Of a stretch of DNA of 64,000 nucleotides, positions 41,255-50,532 are shown piece after piece. Positions within the stretch are counted from its first letter, which is position 1. Every line of letters begins with the position of its first letter. This stretch comes from Archangium gephyra (lineage in GTDB: Bacteria > Myxococcota > Myxococcia > Myxococcales > Myxococcaceae): positions 62,001 through 126,000 of the forward strand of contig QFQP01000008.1 of assembly GCA_003243425.1 (NCBI GenBank). The letters run 5' to 3'. Made by a program: the position numbers and the translations under genes. The notes beneath the pieces are model-generated. The model saw nothing but the letters and a program-made list of their open reading frames with translations. It was not told where the DNA came from and made no database searches.

Positions 41255-43485
41255 GCGACCTTCGGCAGCTGAAGGAGAAGGCCAGCCAGCTCTTCACCAA
41301 GGGCAAGTTCGCCAAGGCTGCCGAGGCGTACGAGGAGTACTGCGTCGCGGATCGGAAGGATCACCAGACGCGGCTGCGGTGTGGTGACGCGTGGTCGAAG
41401 GCCGGCAAGAAGGACAAGGCCATCGGCGCGTATGCCATGGCCGCCGAGGGCTTCGCGCGCGACGGGTTCCTTCCCCGCGCCATCGCCGCGAGCAAGCTGG
41501 TGCTGGAGCTCGACCCCTCTCACAAGGGCGTGCAGAAGATGCTGGCCGATCTCTACGCCCAGAAGTCGGGTGGCGGTCGCAAGCCGGCGAGCGCCACCGC
41601 TCCGGTGGAGATGGAGATCTCGCGCAAGGTCGAAGCGCCCGTGACTTCGAACTTCGCCAACCGCGCCGACGCGATCGATCTCGACGCCCCGGTGGCCGCG
41701 AAGAGGCCGTCGAGCCCTGCGCGCCAGCAGAACGAAGCGCCGTCGCCGATGAATCGCGCCGACGCGTTGGAGCTGCCCGAGTACGAAATTCCGATGGACG
41801 ACGGCCCGAGCTCCATCGGCGGCATGAGCGCGCAGCGTGGGCCCAGCCCGCAGCGCCGTGAAGACGCCATCGAGATCGAGACGGTCGAGGAGCGTGACTC
41901 GGGGCCCAGGGCGCTCGAGAACACCACCATCGACATCGAGCTGTCGGGTTCGCAGCCCGCCAGCGATGAGGTCGAGATTCCCATCGAGGGCACGGCGATT
42001 TCCGAGCCCGTGCCGTCGGCGCCTGCCTTCGAGCTGACCGACGAGGTCTCCGACGCGCCGCCGCCCGCCGCAGCTCCAGACGCAGTGGTGGTCGGCGAGG
42101 CGCTGCCCACGTCGTACGAGCTCGACGCGCCGCTCGAGCTGACGCCGAAGGCGAAACAGCCCGTTTCCTACGAGCTCGACGCTCCGGTGACGCCCTCGGC
42201 GGTCTACGAGCTGACTGACGAAGACGAACCCGCCGAAGTCGTCGAGGTCATCGAGCCCGAACCGGAGCCCGCCACGGCGTCGAGCTTGCCGCCCGGCCTC
42301 AAGCGCCGCACCACGGGCGAAGTGCCGGCGGTGCCAGCGTCTTCACCGTCGGGCAGCCGCATCTGGTTGCCGTCGACGTTCACGCCGCCGGCGCCGCGGG
42401 AGGACACGGCGACGCCGGTCGCTGCGAGCGTCGCGCGCGCGCTTCCCGGGTCGAGCGAGTCGAGCAGCGATCTCGAACGCAGCATGCAGGCCTTCATGGA
42501 GTTCGACCCCGACGCCGCGCAGCCCAGGCCTGCTGCGCCGAAGGCCGGCTTCACCGAGCTCGACCTCGAAGGTGACTCGTTGCTGCACGCGGTGGAGGCC
42601 GCGGCCGCCGCCTCGACGCCATCGGCGGTGATCGAGCTCGAAGAGCGCATGGAGGCGCCGGAAGAAGTGCGCCCCGGCGCCCTGCCGAAGATCCCGCTGT
42701 TCTCGGACCTGCCCGAAGACGCCTTCATCGCGCTCTTCGAGAAGTGCCCGCTGCAGCGCTTCGACGAAGGCCAGCTCGTGTTCGAGCAGGGCGACAAGGC
42801 CGACGCGTTCTACGTGATCTGCAGCGGCTCGGTTCGCGTGTTCCGTGGCGAAGGTGAGACGCGCCGTGACATCGCTACGCTCGAAGAGGGCAGCTTCTTC
42901 GGTGAAATGGCGCTGCTGTCCGAAGCGCCGCGCAGCGCCTCGGTCGAAGCGGCCGGCGAAGACGTTCAGGTGCTGGCGATCTCGGCCGAGGTGCTGACCG
43001 AGCTCTCGGCTGCACACCCCTCGGTGTCGATCGCGCTCAAGAAGTTCTGCCGGCAGCGCATGCTGTCGAACCTGATGAACTCGGCGGCGCTCTTCGCGCC
43101 CTTCAATCGCAACGATCGCCGCGACCTGGTGCAGAAGTTCCGCGCGCGCGACGTGAAGAAGGGCGACGTGCTGGTGAAGGAAGGCCAGCCAAGTGACGGG
43201 CTGTACGTCGTGCTCTCTGGCGAGGTGGAGATCGACGCTGCGGGCGCACGGATCGCCACGCTGAAGGAAGGTCAGGTCTTCGGCGAGATGTCGTTGCTCA
43301 CGCGCTCGCCGGCTTCAGCGACGGTGCGTGCGACGCGCCACACGTCGTTGCTGCGCTTGCCCAAGCAGGACTTCGACACCTTGATCCTGAGCCACCCGCA
43401 GGTGCTGGAGCACGTGGCCGAGCTCATCGACGAGCGCAGGAAGGCCGATCAGCGGCGCAAGCCGCCTTCGGCCGAGCTCATCTGA
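41251..43485 (+). CDS. TPR protein with two cNMP-binding domains
   Basis: A 744-residue protein from the GTG at 41251 (GTGA overlap). Residues 1-100 are a TPR-like helical hairpin (LFTKGKFAKAAEAYEEYC). Residues 110-470 are a disordered linker with repeated acidic motifs (TSYELDAP, VSYELDAP, AVYELTDED, and three NRADAIDL-type pieces). Two CRP-like domains follow, at about 480-590 and 612-720. The first cassette, FGEMALLSEAPRSASV, keeps the phosphate-binding arginine. The second, FGEMSLLTRSPASATV, has alanine there and is probably degenerate. No DNA-binding domain is present, so it is a sensor or scaffold rather than a transcription factor. Confidence 0.88.
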   Translation: MSDLRQLKEKASQLFTKGKFAKAAEAYEEYCVADRKDHQTRLRCGDAWSKAGKKDKAIGAYAMAAEGFARDGFLPRAIAASKLVLELDPSHKGVQKMLADLYAQKSGGGRKPASATAPVEMEISRKVEAPVTSNFANRADAIDLDAPVAAKRPSSPARQQNEAPSPMNRADALELPEYEIPMDDGPSSIGGMSAQRGPSPQRREDAIEIETVEERDSGPRALENTTIDIELSGSQPASDEVEIPIEGTAISEPVPSAPAFELTDEVSDAPPPAAAPDAVVVGEALPTSYELDAPLELTPKAKQPVSYELDAPVTPSAVYELTDEDEPAEVVEVIEPEPEPATASSLPPGLKRRTTGEVPAVPASSPSGSRIWLPSTFTPPAPREDTATPVAASVARALPGSSESSSDLERSMQAFMEFDPDAAQPRPAAPKAGFTELDLEGDSLLHAVEAAAAASTPSAVIELEERMEAPEEVRPGALPKIPLFSDLPEDAFIALFEKCPLQRFDEGQLVFEQGDKADAFYVICSGSVRVFRGEGETRRDIATLEEGSFFGEMALLSEAPRSASVEAAGEDVQVLAISAEVLTELSAAHPSVSIALKKFCRQRMLSNLMNSAALFAPFNRNDRRDLVQKFRARDVKKGDVLVKEGQPSDGLYVVLSGEVEIDAAGARIATLKEGQVFGEMSLLTRSPASATVRATRHTSLLRLPKQDFDTLILSHPQVLEHVAELIDERRKADQRRKPPSAELI

Positions 43486-43488
43486 AGC

Positions 43489-44292
43489 TCATTCGGGTTC
43501 GTGGAGCTTCTCGAGGTACTCGTCGCGGGTGACGAGCCCCGACTCGATGAGGATCTCGAGCAGCGATCGCAGCGCGCGCACCTGGCTCGTGGAGATCTCC
43601 TCCATCGACTCGATCTTTTCGCGGAGCACGGCGATCTCGCGGCGCAGCTGCGCTTCCATCGTCGGCACCGGCGTAGGCGACGACACGACGATCGGCACTT
43701 CGATGCTGCGCTGCCCTGCGTCGGTGTTTCCGAGCAGCGAGTCGAGCTCGTAGCTGGTGTCGCCACGTGGCGCGGTCGAGCTCGCCGGCGGGGCAGGCGG
43801 CGGCACCGGCGTGGTGCTCACCGGGCCGCTGACCGGCTCGACGTGCTCACCGAAATAGTACCGGCGGACCGCGCGCTCGATGGCCGAGGCCGTGGCCACC
43901 ACCGGCAGCACCCGGGAGCTGGTGGCGAACTGCACGGCGTTGAGGTGTTCGATGTTGGTCGGGTCAGACGTGGCGACCGACAGCTGCCGCGCGTTGCGGT
44001 CGAGCGACACCGGAAACACGCCGTAGCGCTCGCAGATGTCGATGCGGAGCCACTTCGGTGCGTCTTCGGAGATCTCCGCGGTGTCGAGGTCGATCACCGG
44101 GAGTTCGAGTTGCTTCGCCAGCACCTCGGCCATGGCCGACTCGGTGACGAAGCCCATCTCGATGACGGTGCGGCCAAGTCTGCCGCCCCACTTGCGCTGC
44201 TCGTTGAGGGCAGCCTTCAACTGCTCATCTTTGATGAGACCCGCTTCGGTGAGCAGGTCTCCGAGCCTGCGACGGCGTCCCCCGACGGCCAT
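43489..44292 (-). CDS. MshEN-domain protein (GspE/PilB N-terminal type), probable c-di-GMP sensor
   Basis: A 267-residue protein from the ATG at 44292. Residues 8-145 form the N-terminal domain of type II/IV secretion ATPases. It has two consecutive 24-residue c-di-GMP-binding motifs: RLGDLLTEAGLIKDEQL...Q and RLGRTVIEMGFVTESAM...Q. No ATPase domain follows. Instead there is a proline-rich linker with SYELDSLLG and a C-terminal coiled coil (REIAVLREKIESMEE). It therefore looks like a free-standing c-di-GMP receptor and adaptor. It is convergent with the cNMP gene (stops 3 bases apart), with which it shares the SYELD motif. Confidence 0.85.
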   Translation of the reverse strand: MAVGGRRRRLGDLLTEAGLIKDEQLKAALNEQRKWGGRLGRTVIEMGFVTESAMAEVLAKQLELPVIDLDTAEISEDAPKWLRIDICERYGVFPVSLDRNARQLSVATSDPTNIEHLNAVQFATSSRVLPVVATASAIERAVRRYYFGEHVEPVSGPVSTTPVPPPAPPASSTAPRGDTSYELDSLLGNTDAGQRSIEVPIVVSSPTPVPTMEAQLRREIAVLREKIESMEEISTSQVRALRSLLEILIESGLVTRDEYLEKLHEPE

Positions 44293-44303
44293 GGCGTGAC
44301 CGG

Positions 44304-45425
44304 TTACTCCGCCTTCTGATCGCGCGCAGGCGGGTCGAGCTTCCTGGCTTCGGCCTTCTCGGCGGCCGTGGGCGGCTTGAGGCGCAGCAGCTTGTACGAG
44401 CCTTCGCCGTCCTTCACCTTGAAGACCGCGGCCAGACCGATGGCGGTGGTGCCGTCGTTCAGCTCCCAACCCGTGGTGGTGTCGGCGGGGCCCGGGTTCA
44501 CGAAGAGCGACTTGCTGCCTTCGCCTTCCTTCACCAGCGTGGTGCCGTCGGCGTCAGACGTCGCGCGGCCACCGGCCTCCTTGATGTTCGAGAAAAGACC
44601 GAAGGCGATCTTCGCGTCGCCGATCGCCTTGGTGATCGCCTCGTCACCGACGTTGCCGCCGGCACCGACGAAGTCGAGCGCCAGGCTGCCCTTGCCACGC
44701 GGAGGACCGTGGGCGATCAGCGCCACCGGGGTCTTCGCTTCCTTCGCGGCCGTCACCACCTCCGCGATGGTCGACTTGAAGTACTGGCAGCCCGTCTTGC
44801 AGTTGATGTACTCGGGGTCGTGGTGGCCGGGGAGCGAGACGAGCGTCAGCTCGGGGAACTCGACCACGCGCACCTGGTTCAGGTTGATGAGGTTCGCGTT
44901 CCTGGCCTTCGCGGCGTCGAAGCCGTCGGTGAACTCGGCGCGGCACTCACGGTTGCCGATGACCACGAACACCGGGAGCTTGCTGGTGGCGAGCTCTTCG
45001 AGCACGCGCGAGATGCCGCCGGCCACTTCGCCCACGTCGCCGGTGACGATGATCGCGTCGGCCTTCTCGTCAGCGAAGAACTTCAGGTACTTCTTGAGCG
45101 CCAGCATGTTGAGGCCCGAGTCTTCGTTCACCGGGCCGAGCACGCCGAAGGTCAACGTACCGTCCGCGTCTTTGTCGGCGAACGTGAGGCGGGCGCCCGA
45201 GAGCTTCGCGGCGCGATCGCCGAACTTGAACTCGGTGGTGGGGCCCGGGTCGAGCGGTGCGGCGCACTCCTTGGGGGCGCGCTCTTCAGCGACAGGGGGC
45301 GGCACCGGCGCGGGCACCGGCTTGGTTTCGACCGGCTTCGGAGGAGGCGGCGCTTCGACCTTCTTCTCGGTGCAGGCGGCGAAGCCCAGCGCGGCGGTCA
45401 TGGCGGCGATACGAAGGCTCTTCAT
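44304..45425 (-). CDS. Metallophosphoesterase lipoprotein
   Basis: A 373-residue lipoprotein (lipobox GFAAC, C18) starting at the ATG at 45425, which has GGGGGAG upstream. A proline-rich linker leads to a calcineurin-like phosphoesterase core. Metal-binding motifs visible: GDVGE in IIVTGDVGEVAGG, GNRE in FVVIGNRECRAE (usual GNHE), LPGHHD, and AHGPPRG near the end. The usual GNHE histidine is arginine here, so activity may be changed. It is divergent from the lipoprotein gene at 45521, with 95 bases between the starts. Confidence 0.82.
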   Translation of the reverse strand: MKSLRIAAMTAALGFAACTEKKVEAPPPPKPVETKPVPAPVPPPVAEERAPKECAAPLDPGPTTEFKFGDRAAKLSGARLTFADKDADGTLTFGVLGPVNEDSGLNMLALKKYLKFFADEKADAIIVTGDVGEVAGGISRVLEELATSKLPVFVVIGNRECRAEFTDGFDAAKARNANLINLNQVRVVEFPELTLVSLPGHHDPEYINCKTGCQYFKSTIAEVVTAAKEAKTPVALIAHGPPRGKGSLALDFVGAGGNVGDEAITKAIGDAKIAFGLFSNIKEAGGRATSDADGTTLVKEGEGSKSLFVNPGPADTTTGWELNDGTTAIGLAAVFKVKDGEGSYKLLRLKPPTAAEKAEARKLDPPARDQKAE

Positions 45426-45520
45426 CGTGGGTACTCCCCCTCGGGTAAGTCGTTGAAAGGTGACGCCTCGTAGCGGAATCGAACTCGCCGGTCCAGAGAG
45501 TTCGGGGTACATGGAACCCC

Positions 45521-46336
45521 ATGCGCTGGACCTCGTTTGTCGTGTCGGCGGTGCTCGCGTTGACCTCGGGTTGTGCGTACCGGCCGCTGTCTGGTTCAGC
45601 GCTTGATGCCACCAAGACCGTCGCCTTCATCGCGCGCATCGAAGACCAGGCCGGCCCGCAGTCGTGGGTGTTCCGCGACGACAATGCGTACCGTGAGAAG
45701 TTGAAGCGCCTCGACGAGAAGGAAGCCGATCGCCGGCTCGGTAACGCGCTGACGGTGGGCAGCTACAACAAGAAGAACGAGCTCGAGGCGCACACCATCA
45801 CCCGCTTCGAGTTGGCAGATTCGCTGCGCAGCAACACCCTGGCCGCGTTGCCCAGGCGCGAACCGTGGAGCGACGTCGTGCACCCGGTGCAGGTCGCACG
45901 CGTGCTCGAGAGTTTCCTGGTGCAGGAAGTGCCCGCGAACGCGCCCGACTATGAGCGGCTGTCTGCGTTGGGTGCCGACACGGTGGTCGAGATCGTGATC
46001 GAGGAGTACGGCATGCGCAGTGAGAAGGGCGTCGCCGGCGTGTACATGTACGGCTTTGCGCGCATGTTCCGCATCGGTGGTGCCGAGCTGTATCGGCGCA
46101 GCTTCTTCTCGGATGACATTCGCGCGGGAATGCCGCACCTCGACCCGTTCGAGGTACGAAAGAACGCGCAGCTGTTCGCCGTGCGCGTGAAGCAGATGGT
46201 GGAGGCCGTCGCGAAGCAGGTGGCCAAGGACCTGTCGCCGGAAGATCGTGAGGGCCCGCCGAAGCCCGAGCGTGACGACACGAAGAAGCCTGCGAAGAAC
46301 GATCAGTCGGTGCCGCAGGCTGACGACCCGCTCTGA
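45521..46336 (+). CDS. Lipoprotein of unknown function
   Basis: A 271-residue lipoprotein (lipobox LTSGC, C18). The mature part has an alpha/beta pattern with conserved-looking stretches (LGADTVVEIVIEEYGMRS, then AGVYMYGFARMFRI) that resemble periplasmic lipoproteins of assembly or transport systems such as the GNA1162/CsgG-like folds; this is weak. The C-terminus is charged and proline-rich. No neighbour gives a clear functional context. Confidence 0.72.
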   Translation: MRWTSFVVSAVLALTSGCAYRPLSGSALDATKTVAFIARIEDQAGPQSWVFRDDNAYREKLKRLDEKEADRRLGNALTVGSYNKKNELEAHTITRFELADSLRSNTLAALPRREPWSDVVHPVQVARVLESFLVQEVPANAPDYERLSALGADTVVEIVIEEYGMRSEKGVAGVYMYGFARMFRIGGAELYRRSFFSDDIRAGMPHLDPFEVRKNAQLFAVRVKQMVEAVAKQVAKDLSPEDREGPPKPERDDTKKPAKNDQSVPQADDPL

Positions 46337-46381
46337 GCCCGCAGTAATACGGTACAGACAGGTGTTCAGGAGGTCGTGCGC

Positions 46382-46956
46382 CTACATGTCGGTGTTGGTC
46401 TTCACGACCAACGTCGCGCGGGTACAGGGCACTTCGGCGTTGAACGCTGCGAGTCGCCGCTCGATGCGTTGCACGTCGAGTGCTCCGGTCAGCAACGCGC
46501 GATCGATCTCGAAGCGAAGCGTCGTGCCGGTGGTTGTGCAGTCACCAGCTCGACGGAGTTCGTGAACGGGTCGGCCTTCTTCGAAGCGTTGAACCCATTG
46601 GCCGCCGTCGCGATTCACGATGACTTCACACCAACGACACAGTGCGTTCAGCACTGCGATGCCGGCGCCACACCGGCGCTGCTTGGCGGCTTCAGTCTTG
46701 TCGTCATGATCGCTTCTATGAACGAGATGTCTTCGTTGCGATGACGGCCGAGTGGAAGTCCGGCGCCGTCGTTCCACACCTCGAAGATGTCTTCTGACAC
46801 CACACGAAGTTCGACGTGTGCGGCCGGGCCACCCGTGTGCGCATCGACTGCAAGGCACAGTGTCTCGAGCACCGCGTGGCAAAGAACGTCTGCGCTCGCC
46901 GGGTCGCCGACGTACATCGCGGGCCGCTTGCGCACGGACTCGAGAGTGTCGAGCAC
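46382..46956 (-). pseudogene. GyrB/ParE-like GHKL ATPase fragment with frameshift
   Basis: Two frames together make a truncated gyrase B-type ATP-binding domain. The first (from 46956) reads VLDTLESVRKRPAMYVGD, then a VSEDIFEVWNDGAGLPL segment equivalent to the N-terminal DNxGRGIPV region, and ends with a stop near 46650. The second frame continues with AGIAVLNALCRWCEV, TTTGTTLRFEID and RIERRLAAFNAEV, equivalent to the GyrB VGVSVVNALS and GTxVxFxPD regions. A one-frame shift and loss of the ATP-lid segment lie around 46680-46700. The ATG is missing (a stop codon precedes the GTG). GC appears lower than in its neighbours. I read it as a decaying gene; a sequencing error cannot be excluded. Confidence 0.6.
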
Positions 46957-46984
46957 CGTGAGGTCGTCGATGGTCTAGCGACCT

Positions 46985-48895
46985 TCAGGCACGGGCGTAC
47001 TTCTCGTCGAAGAACGTGTTCATCGCGCGGAGAAGGCCGTCGACGTCAGCGTGCTCAGGAACGGAGACACGGCAGATCTGCACGTTGTCCTTCTTCTGCG
47101 CGGCTTTCACTGCGGCCGACAACGCGCCCTGCGTCGATTCCTCGGGGTTGATCACGTAGAAACAGTCGGGCTTCCCGTCGCCGGTCGACTGGCCATAGCT
47201 GACGCGGTTCTTCACCAGCGTGGGCGCGGTGCGCAGCAGGTGGTCGACGAACTCGTCCGCCAGATCGGGGAACGTGGTCGGCGCCGACGGCAGGTAGAAC
47301 GAGAGCAGCCCGCTCGCCATGCCCTCGGCCACCTGCGCTTCGGAGATGGCGTAGAGCGTGATCTCTTTGCCGTGGCGACGCAGCGCCGTGCGGATGCCCT
47401 CCGCGAGCTTCATGGTGTGCTTGCTGATCGTCTGCAGGCGCGGCGTGAGATCACCGAGCGCCTCGTGCAGGTGCACCAACTGCGCGGGCTTCGCGAACGA
47501 ATCAGCGTCGCGACCCAGCGCGCGCGCACGATCGACGATGCGCTGCGCGAGCGGTTCGTCAGCACACGCCACCACACCGAGCGTCGACTTGCCCCTGGTG
47601 AAGTATTTCGAGCCGCTCTTCACGAGGAGGAAGGGCCAGCCGCGCGACCACGTGCGACTGAAGATCGGGAAGAGCGGGGCGAGCGTGGTGTCGACGATCA
47701 CCGGCACCTTGTGGCCGTGCTTCTGTTCGTGCGCACGCAGCGCCGTCATCAACGCTTCGAAATCGTGCGCCTGGAGTTCGGGGTTGGTGGGCGTCTCGAG
47801 GAAGATGCACGCGGGCTTGCTCCCGAGCGCGTCGAGGCTGGCGATGATGCGATCCACGAGCGTGACGGGCTTGCCATGTTCGTCGACACCGAGAACCGCC
47901 AGCGGCGTGGGCTCGAGCTTCTTGCGGCCGAGCAATTCGCTGATCAGCTGGCCTGTGCCGCCGTACCCATTCTGCGCGTAGAAGATCGTGACCGGCTGTG
48001 GCCCGAGCACGTCGCCGATCGCTTCGAACACGGCAGCTTCCGCCGCGAGGCCCGTGCAGAACGTCAGGCTGTCGCGCACTTCGGGGAAGAGCGATTGCAG
48101 GCGCTGCTGACAGTCTTCGTGCGTCGCTTCGGGGAACTTCGTCAGCGGCGCGTTCACCGCGAGCTCGAGTTCGGTGCGCGCGTCAGAGGCGATGAGCGCC
48201 GACACCGTACGCTTGCGGATGAGCTGAATCTCCGCGGGCGCGATGCGAGACGGGTCGTTGATGAGCAGCACACCGCCGTGCGTGACCGGGAAGCAGACGG
48301 CATCAGCGGAGACCTGTGTCACGTCGCCGGTGAAGCGCTTCGCGGTGACGAAAACGGTGAGCGCGTCGGCGTTGCGCGCGAGCGGCGCGGTCCATTGTTC
48401 GTGCAGTTCGACTCCGTCTTCGCGGAGGGCGTTCTTCTTCTCGGTAGAAATCGGCAGCACGTGGTCGGCGAACACACGAACCTTCTGCGTGCGGCGCGGA
48501 GATTCGATGACGGACAGCCAGGTCTTGGTGACCGACGCGAACGAGAAGACGCGCGGCGCGTTGGTGTGGGCCTGCACCCAGAGCTCGAACACGGTCGAGA
48601 GCGGCTGGCCGAGCCGTGCGTAGTCGAAGGGCAGGCCGACCGTGGTGAGCACGTCGCGGAGCTGCTGGGGAGCGTCGATCTTCTCGTTCGCGATGCGCGC
48701 GAGCGCCTGGGCGAAGCGCTGCGCGAAGCCCTCGTCCGAATCGAAGCGGGTGAGATCGTAGGTGGTAGCGCGGGGGTCCCAGTCGTCGGGGAGCGCGCCC
48801 GGTGCGAGCAGCCGAGGCAACACGAGTTCGAGGTGGCTGGTGAAGTCGGGGCCGAGCGCGATGCGGCCGTCAGAACCGGGAGAAGTCGTCGCCAT
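46985..48895 (-). CDS. PLP-dependent Cys/Met-metabolism-type enzyme with large N-terminal extension
   Basis: About 636 residues from the ATG at 48895 (an ATG at 48937 adds 14). The C-terminal 380 residues are a fold-type I PLP enzyme of the cystathionine gamma-synthase group: YGGTGQLISELLG phosphate-binding region, the ETPTNP motif, DTTLAPLF, and PLP lysine K430 in SGSKYFTRGKS. The N-terminal 255 residues (for example VFELWVQAHTNAPRVFSFASV) are not part of the usual 400-residue enzyme and I do not recognise them. The reaction cannot be assigned; beta- or gamma-elimination/replacement on a sulphur amino acid is typical of the family. Confidence 0.78.
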   Translation of the reverse strand: MATTSPGSDGRIALGPDFTSHLELVLPRLLAPGALPDDWDPRATTYDLTRFDSDEGFAQRFAQALARIANEKIDAPQQLRDVLTTVGLPFDYARLGQPLSTVFELWVQAHTNAPRVFSFASVTKTWLSVIESPRRTQKVRVFADHVLPISTEKKNALREDGVELHEQWTAPLARNADALTVFVTAKRFTGDVTQVSADAVCFPVTHGGVLLINDPSRIAPAEIQLIRKRTVSALIASDARTELELAVNAPLTKFPEATHEDCQQRLQSLFPEVRDSLTFCTGLAAEAAVFEAIGDVLGPQPVTIFYAQNGYGGTGQLISELLGRKKLEPTPLAVLGVDEHGKPVTLVDRIIASLDALGSKPACIFLETPTNPELQAHDFEALMTALRAHEQKHGHKVPVIVDTTLAPLFPIFSRTWSRGWPFLLVKSGSKYFTRGKSTLGVVACADEPLAQRIVDRARALGRDADSFAKPAQLVHLHEALGDLTPRLQTISKHTMKLAEGIRTALRRHGKEITLYAISEAQVAEGMASGLLSFYLPSAPTTFPDLADEFVDHLLRTAPTLVKNRVSYGQSTGDGKPDCFYVINPEESTQGALSAAVKAAQKKDNVQICRVSVPEHADVDGLLRAMNTFFDEKYARA

Positions 48896-49031
48896 GCGCG
48901 GCGGTATACCCAAGCGGCTGGGCGGGAGGTCACTCATCTCCGGGGGAGGCCGGATATCGAGTGCTGCAAACGCATCGGTCTGCGGGCTTCTTGTTTCAGT
49001 CGACGGTGAACAGCGGCGCGTGAGGCGTGAA

Positions 49032-50462
49032 TCACGAGTCGCGTTCTCGTCCGCGACGCCGTCGCATCAACATCACTGCGAACGCGAACAGCTCGAATGT
49101 TGGTGCTGCTGCGCACGAGCATCCTGCTGGCGCGGGTTCTCCGCCGCCTCCGGTGGCGCCATCGCTGCCGCCAGTGGCAGACCCGCCGCCGGTTTCGGAC
49201 CCGCCGCCAGTCGCGACACCGAACTCGAACGCTCCGACATCCGGAGCGCCGACACTCGTCCTCACCGCAGCCATCGACACCGACGTGCGCGGCGGCGGCT
49301 CAAACCCGACCGCGTTCAACGGTGAAGGGAAGGGCGCTCGCGCCGGAGACATCAGCACCGTCGCCGCCGCATCGATGAGCGGACTCCCCGCCACCGGTCG
49401 TGGGTGCGTGGTCAGCGAGATCACCTGCGGCGACGCTCCGAAGATGGTCCCTGTCCACTCCGGAGGCACGTTGGTCGACCCCATCGTCACCCAGTTGTTC
49501 GACCCGCTCACCAACCGGGTACCGACCCAATCGGCTTCGACTTCACGCACCATGTTCACGCCGCCGCTGCCGTCGACTGCGAACACGTTGTTGTGCATCT
49601 CCACGCTCTCGAGGCCGTCGAACAATCGGAACACCGCGCTCGCGCCCGGCTTCACCACGATCGTGTTGTTCACGAAGCGATAGCGGCCCTGGCTTTGTCC
49701 GGTGCCATCACCACCGGCTCGAACCACCGAGAACGTGTTCGTCTTCACCAACACGTTGCCGACCACGTCCGAATCTTCCCGCTGCAGCGCCTCGGTCCAC
49801 GCATCATCGGCGCCGTCCGGGTCGGGGCCGATGAGCTCGAGCTCGTGGTACAGCCCACCCTCGATCCAGTTGAAGTAGACCTCGTTGCGCTCGGCGCGCG
49901 TCTTCACGCTGTTTCCGCCGTTGGCGTCGTGCACGTAGCAATGCTGCATGCGGAACACGGCGCCCTGATGCCTCACTTCGTCCGTCGCCATGTAGATCTG
50001 ATGGTCCTGCGTGCCGCCGCCGCAGTGATGCACTTCGACGAACTCCATCAACAGTGAGCCTGAACCCTGGTCGGCGCCGAGCACGCCGTGTCTCGGGCAG
50101 TCGTGCACGACGCTGTTCCTCAAGGTCACCCGGTTGGCGTGATGAAAGAAGCAGCGGAACGAGCCCCCCGTGAGCTCGAAGCCGTCGACGATCACGTCGT
50201 CGCCCTGAACTTCGAGCGTGTTGGTGCCGCCCATGATGCGCGGGCGCGTGCCGTTCACCGGAAGACCGACGATGCGAATCGGCGCAGCCTGCGTTCCCGA
50301 GCGGGTCCAGTTCACCGCCGCGTACGTCGCGTCGCCGTCGACCTCGATGACGTCACCCGGGTTCACCGAGGCCTGATTCACCGCGCTCAGCTGCGTGATG
50401 GCTCGCGTCGGGCCGACTTGAATCGTTGCTGCAAGGCACAGCGTCACGAAGACCGAAGCCAT
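49032..50462 (-). CDS. Secreted parallel beta-helix protein with MYXO-CTERM-like tail
   Basis: A 476-residue protein from the ATG at 50462 with a signal peptide (MASVFVTLCLAATIQVG). The middle is a right-handed beta-helix pattern as in pectate-lyase/DUF1565-type proteins (NRVTLRNSVVHDCPRHGVL, RYRFVNNTIVVKPG, VEMHNNVFAVDG). A Gly/Ser/Thr-rich linker leads to AGCSCAAAP, a hydrophobic stretch and RRRRGR, which fits the MYXO-CTERM sorting signal used for cell-surface anchoring in myxobacteria. A lyase active site was not identified. Confidence 0.85.
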   Translation of the reverse strand: MASVFVTLCLAATIQVGPTRAITQLSAVNQASVNPGDVIEVDGDATYAAVNWTRSGTQAAPIRIVGLPVNGTRPRIMGGTNTLEVQGDDVIVDGFELTGGSFRCFFHHANRVTLRNSVVHDCPRHGVLGADQGSGSLLMEFVEVHHCGGGTQDHQIYMATDEVRHQGAVFRMQHCYVHDANGGNSVKTRAERNEVYFNWIEGGLYHELELIGPDPDGADDAWTEALQREDSDVVGNVLVKTNTFSVVRAGGDGTGQSQGRYRFVNNTIVVKPGASAVFRLFDGLESVEMHNNVFAVDGSGGVNMVREVEADWVGTRLVSGSNNWVTMGSTNVPPEWTGTIFGASPQVISLTTHPRPVAGSPLIDAAATVLMSPARAPFPSPLNAVGFEPPPRTSVSMAAVRTSVGAPDVGAFEFGVATGGGSETGGGSATGGSDGATGGGGEPAPAGCSCAAAPTFELFAFAVMLMRRRRGRERDS

Positions 50463-50532
50463 GTCCGTGAGTGTGACCAGCCGCGCGCGTCCCGTCGAGC
50501 GCGCTGCGGCAGGTCGTCACGAGATGGTTGAC

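Noticed and set aside
47051..49009. Plus-strand frame of 652 residues opposite the PLP enzyme
   Set aside because: No recognisable motif; the opposite strand carries intact ETPTNP and PLP-lysine motifs.
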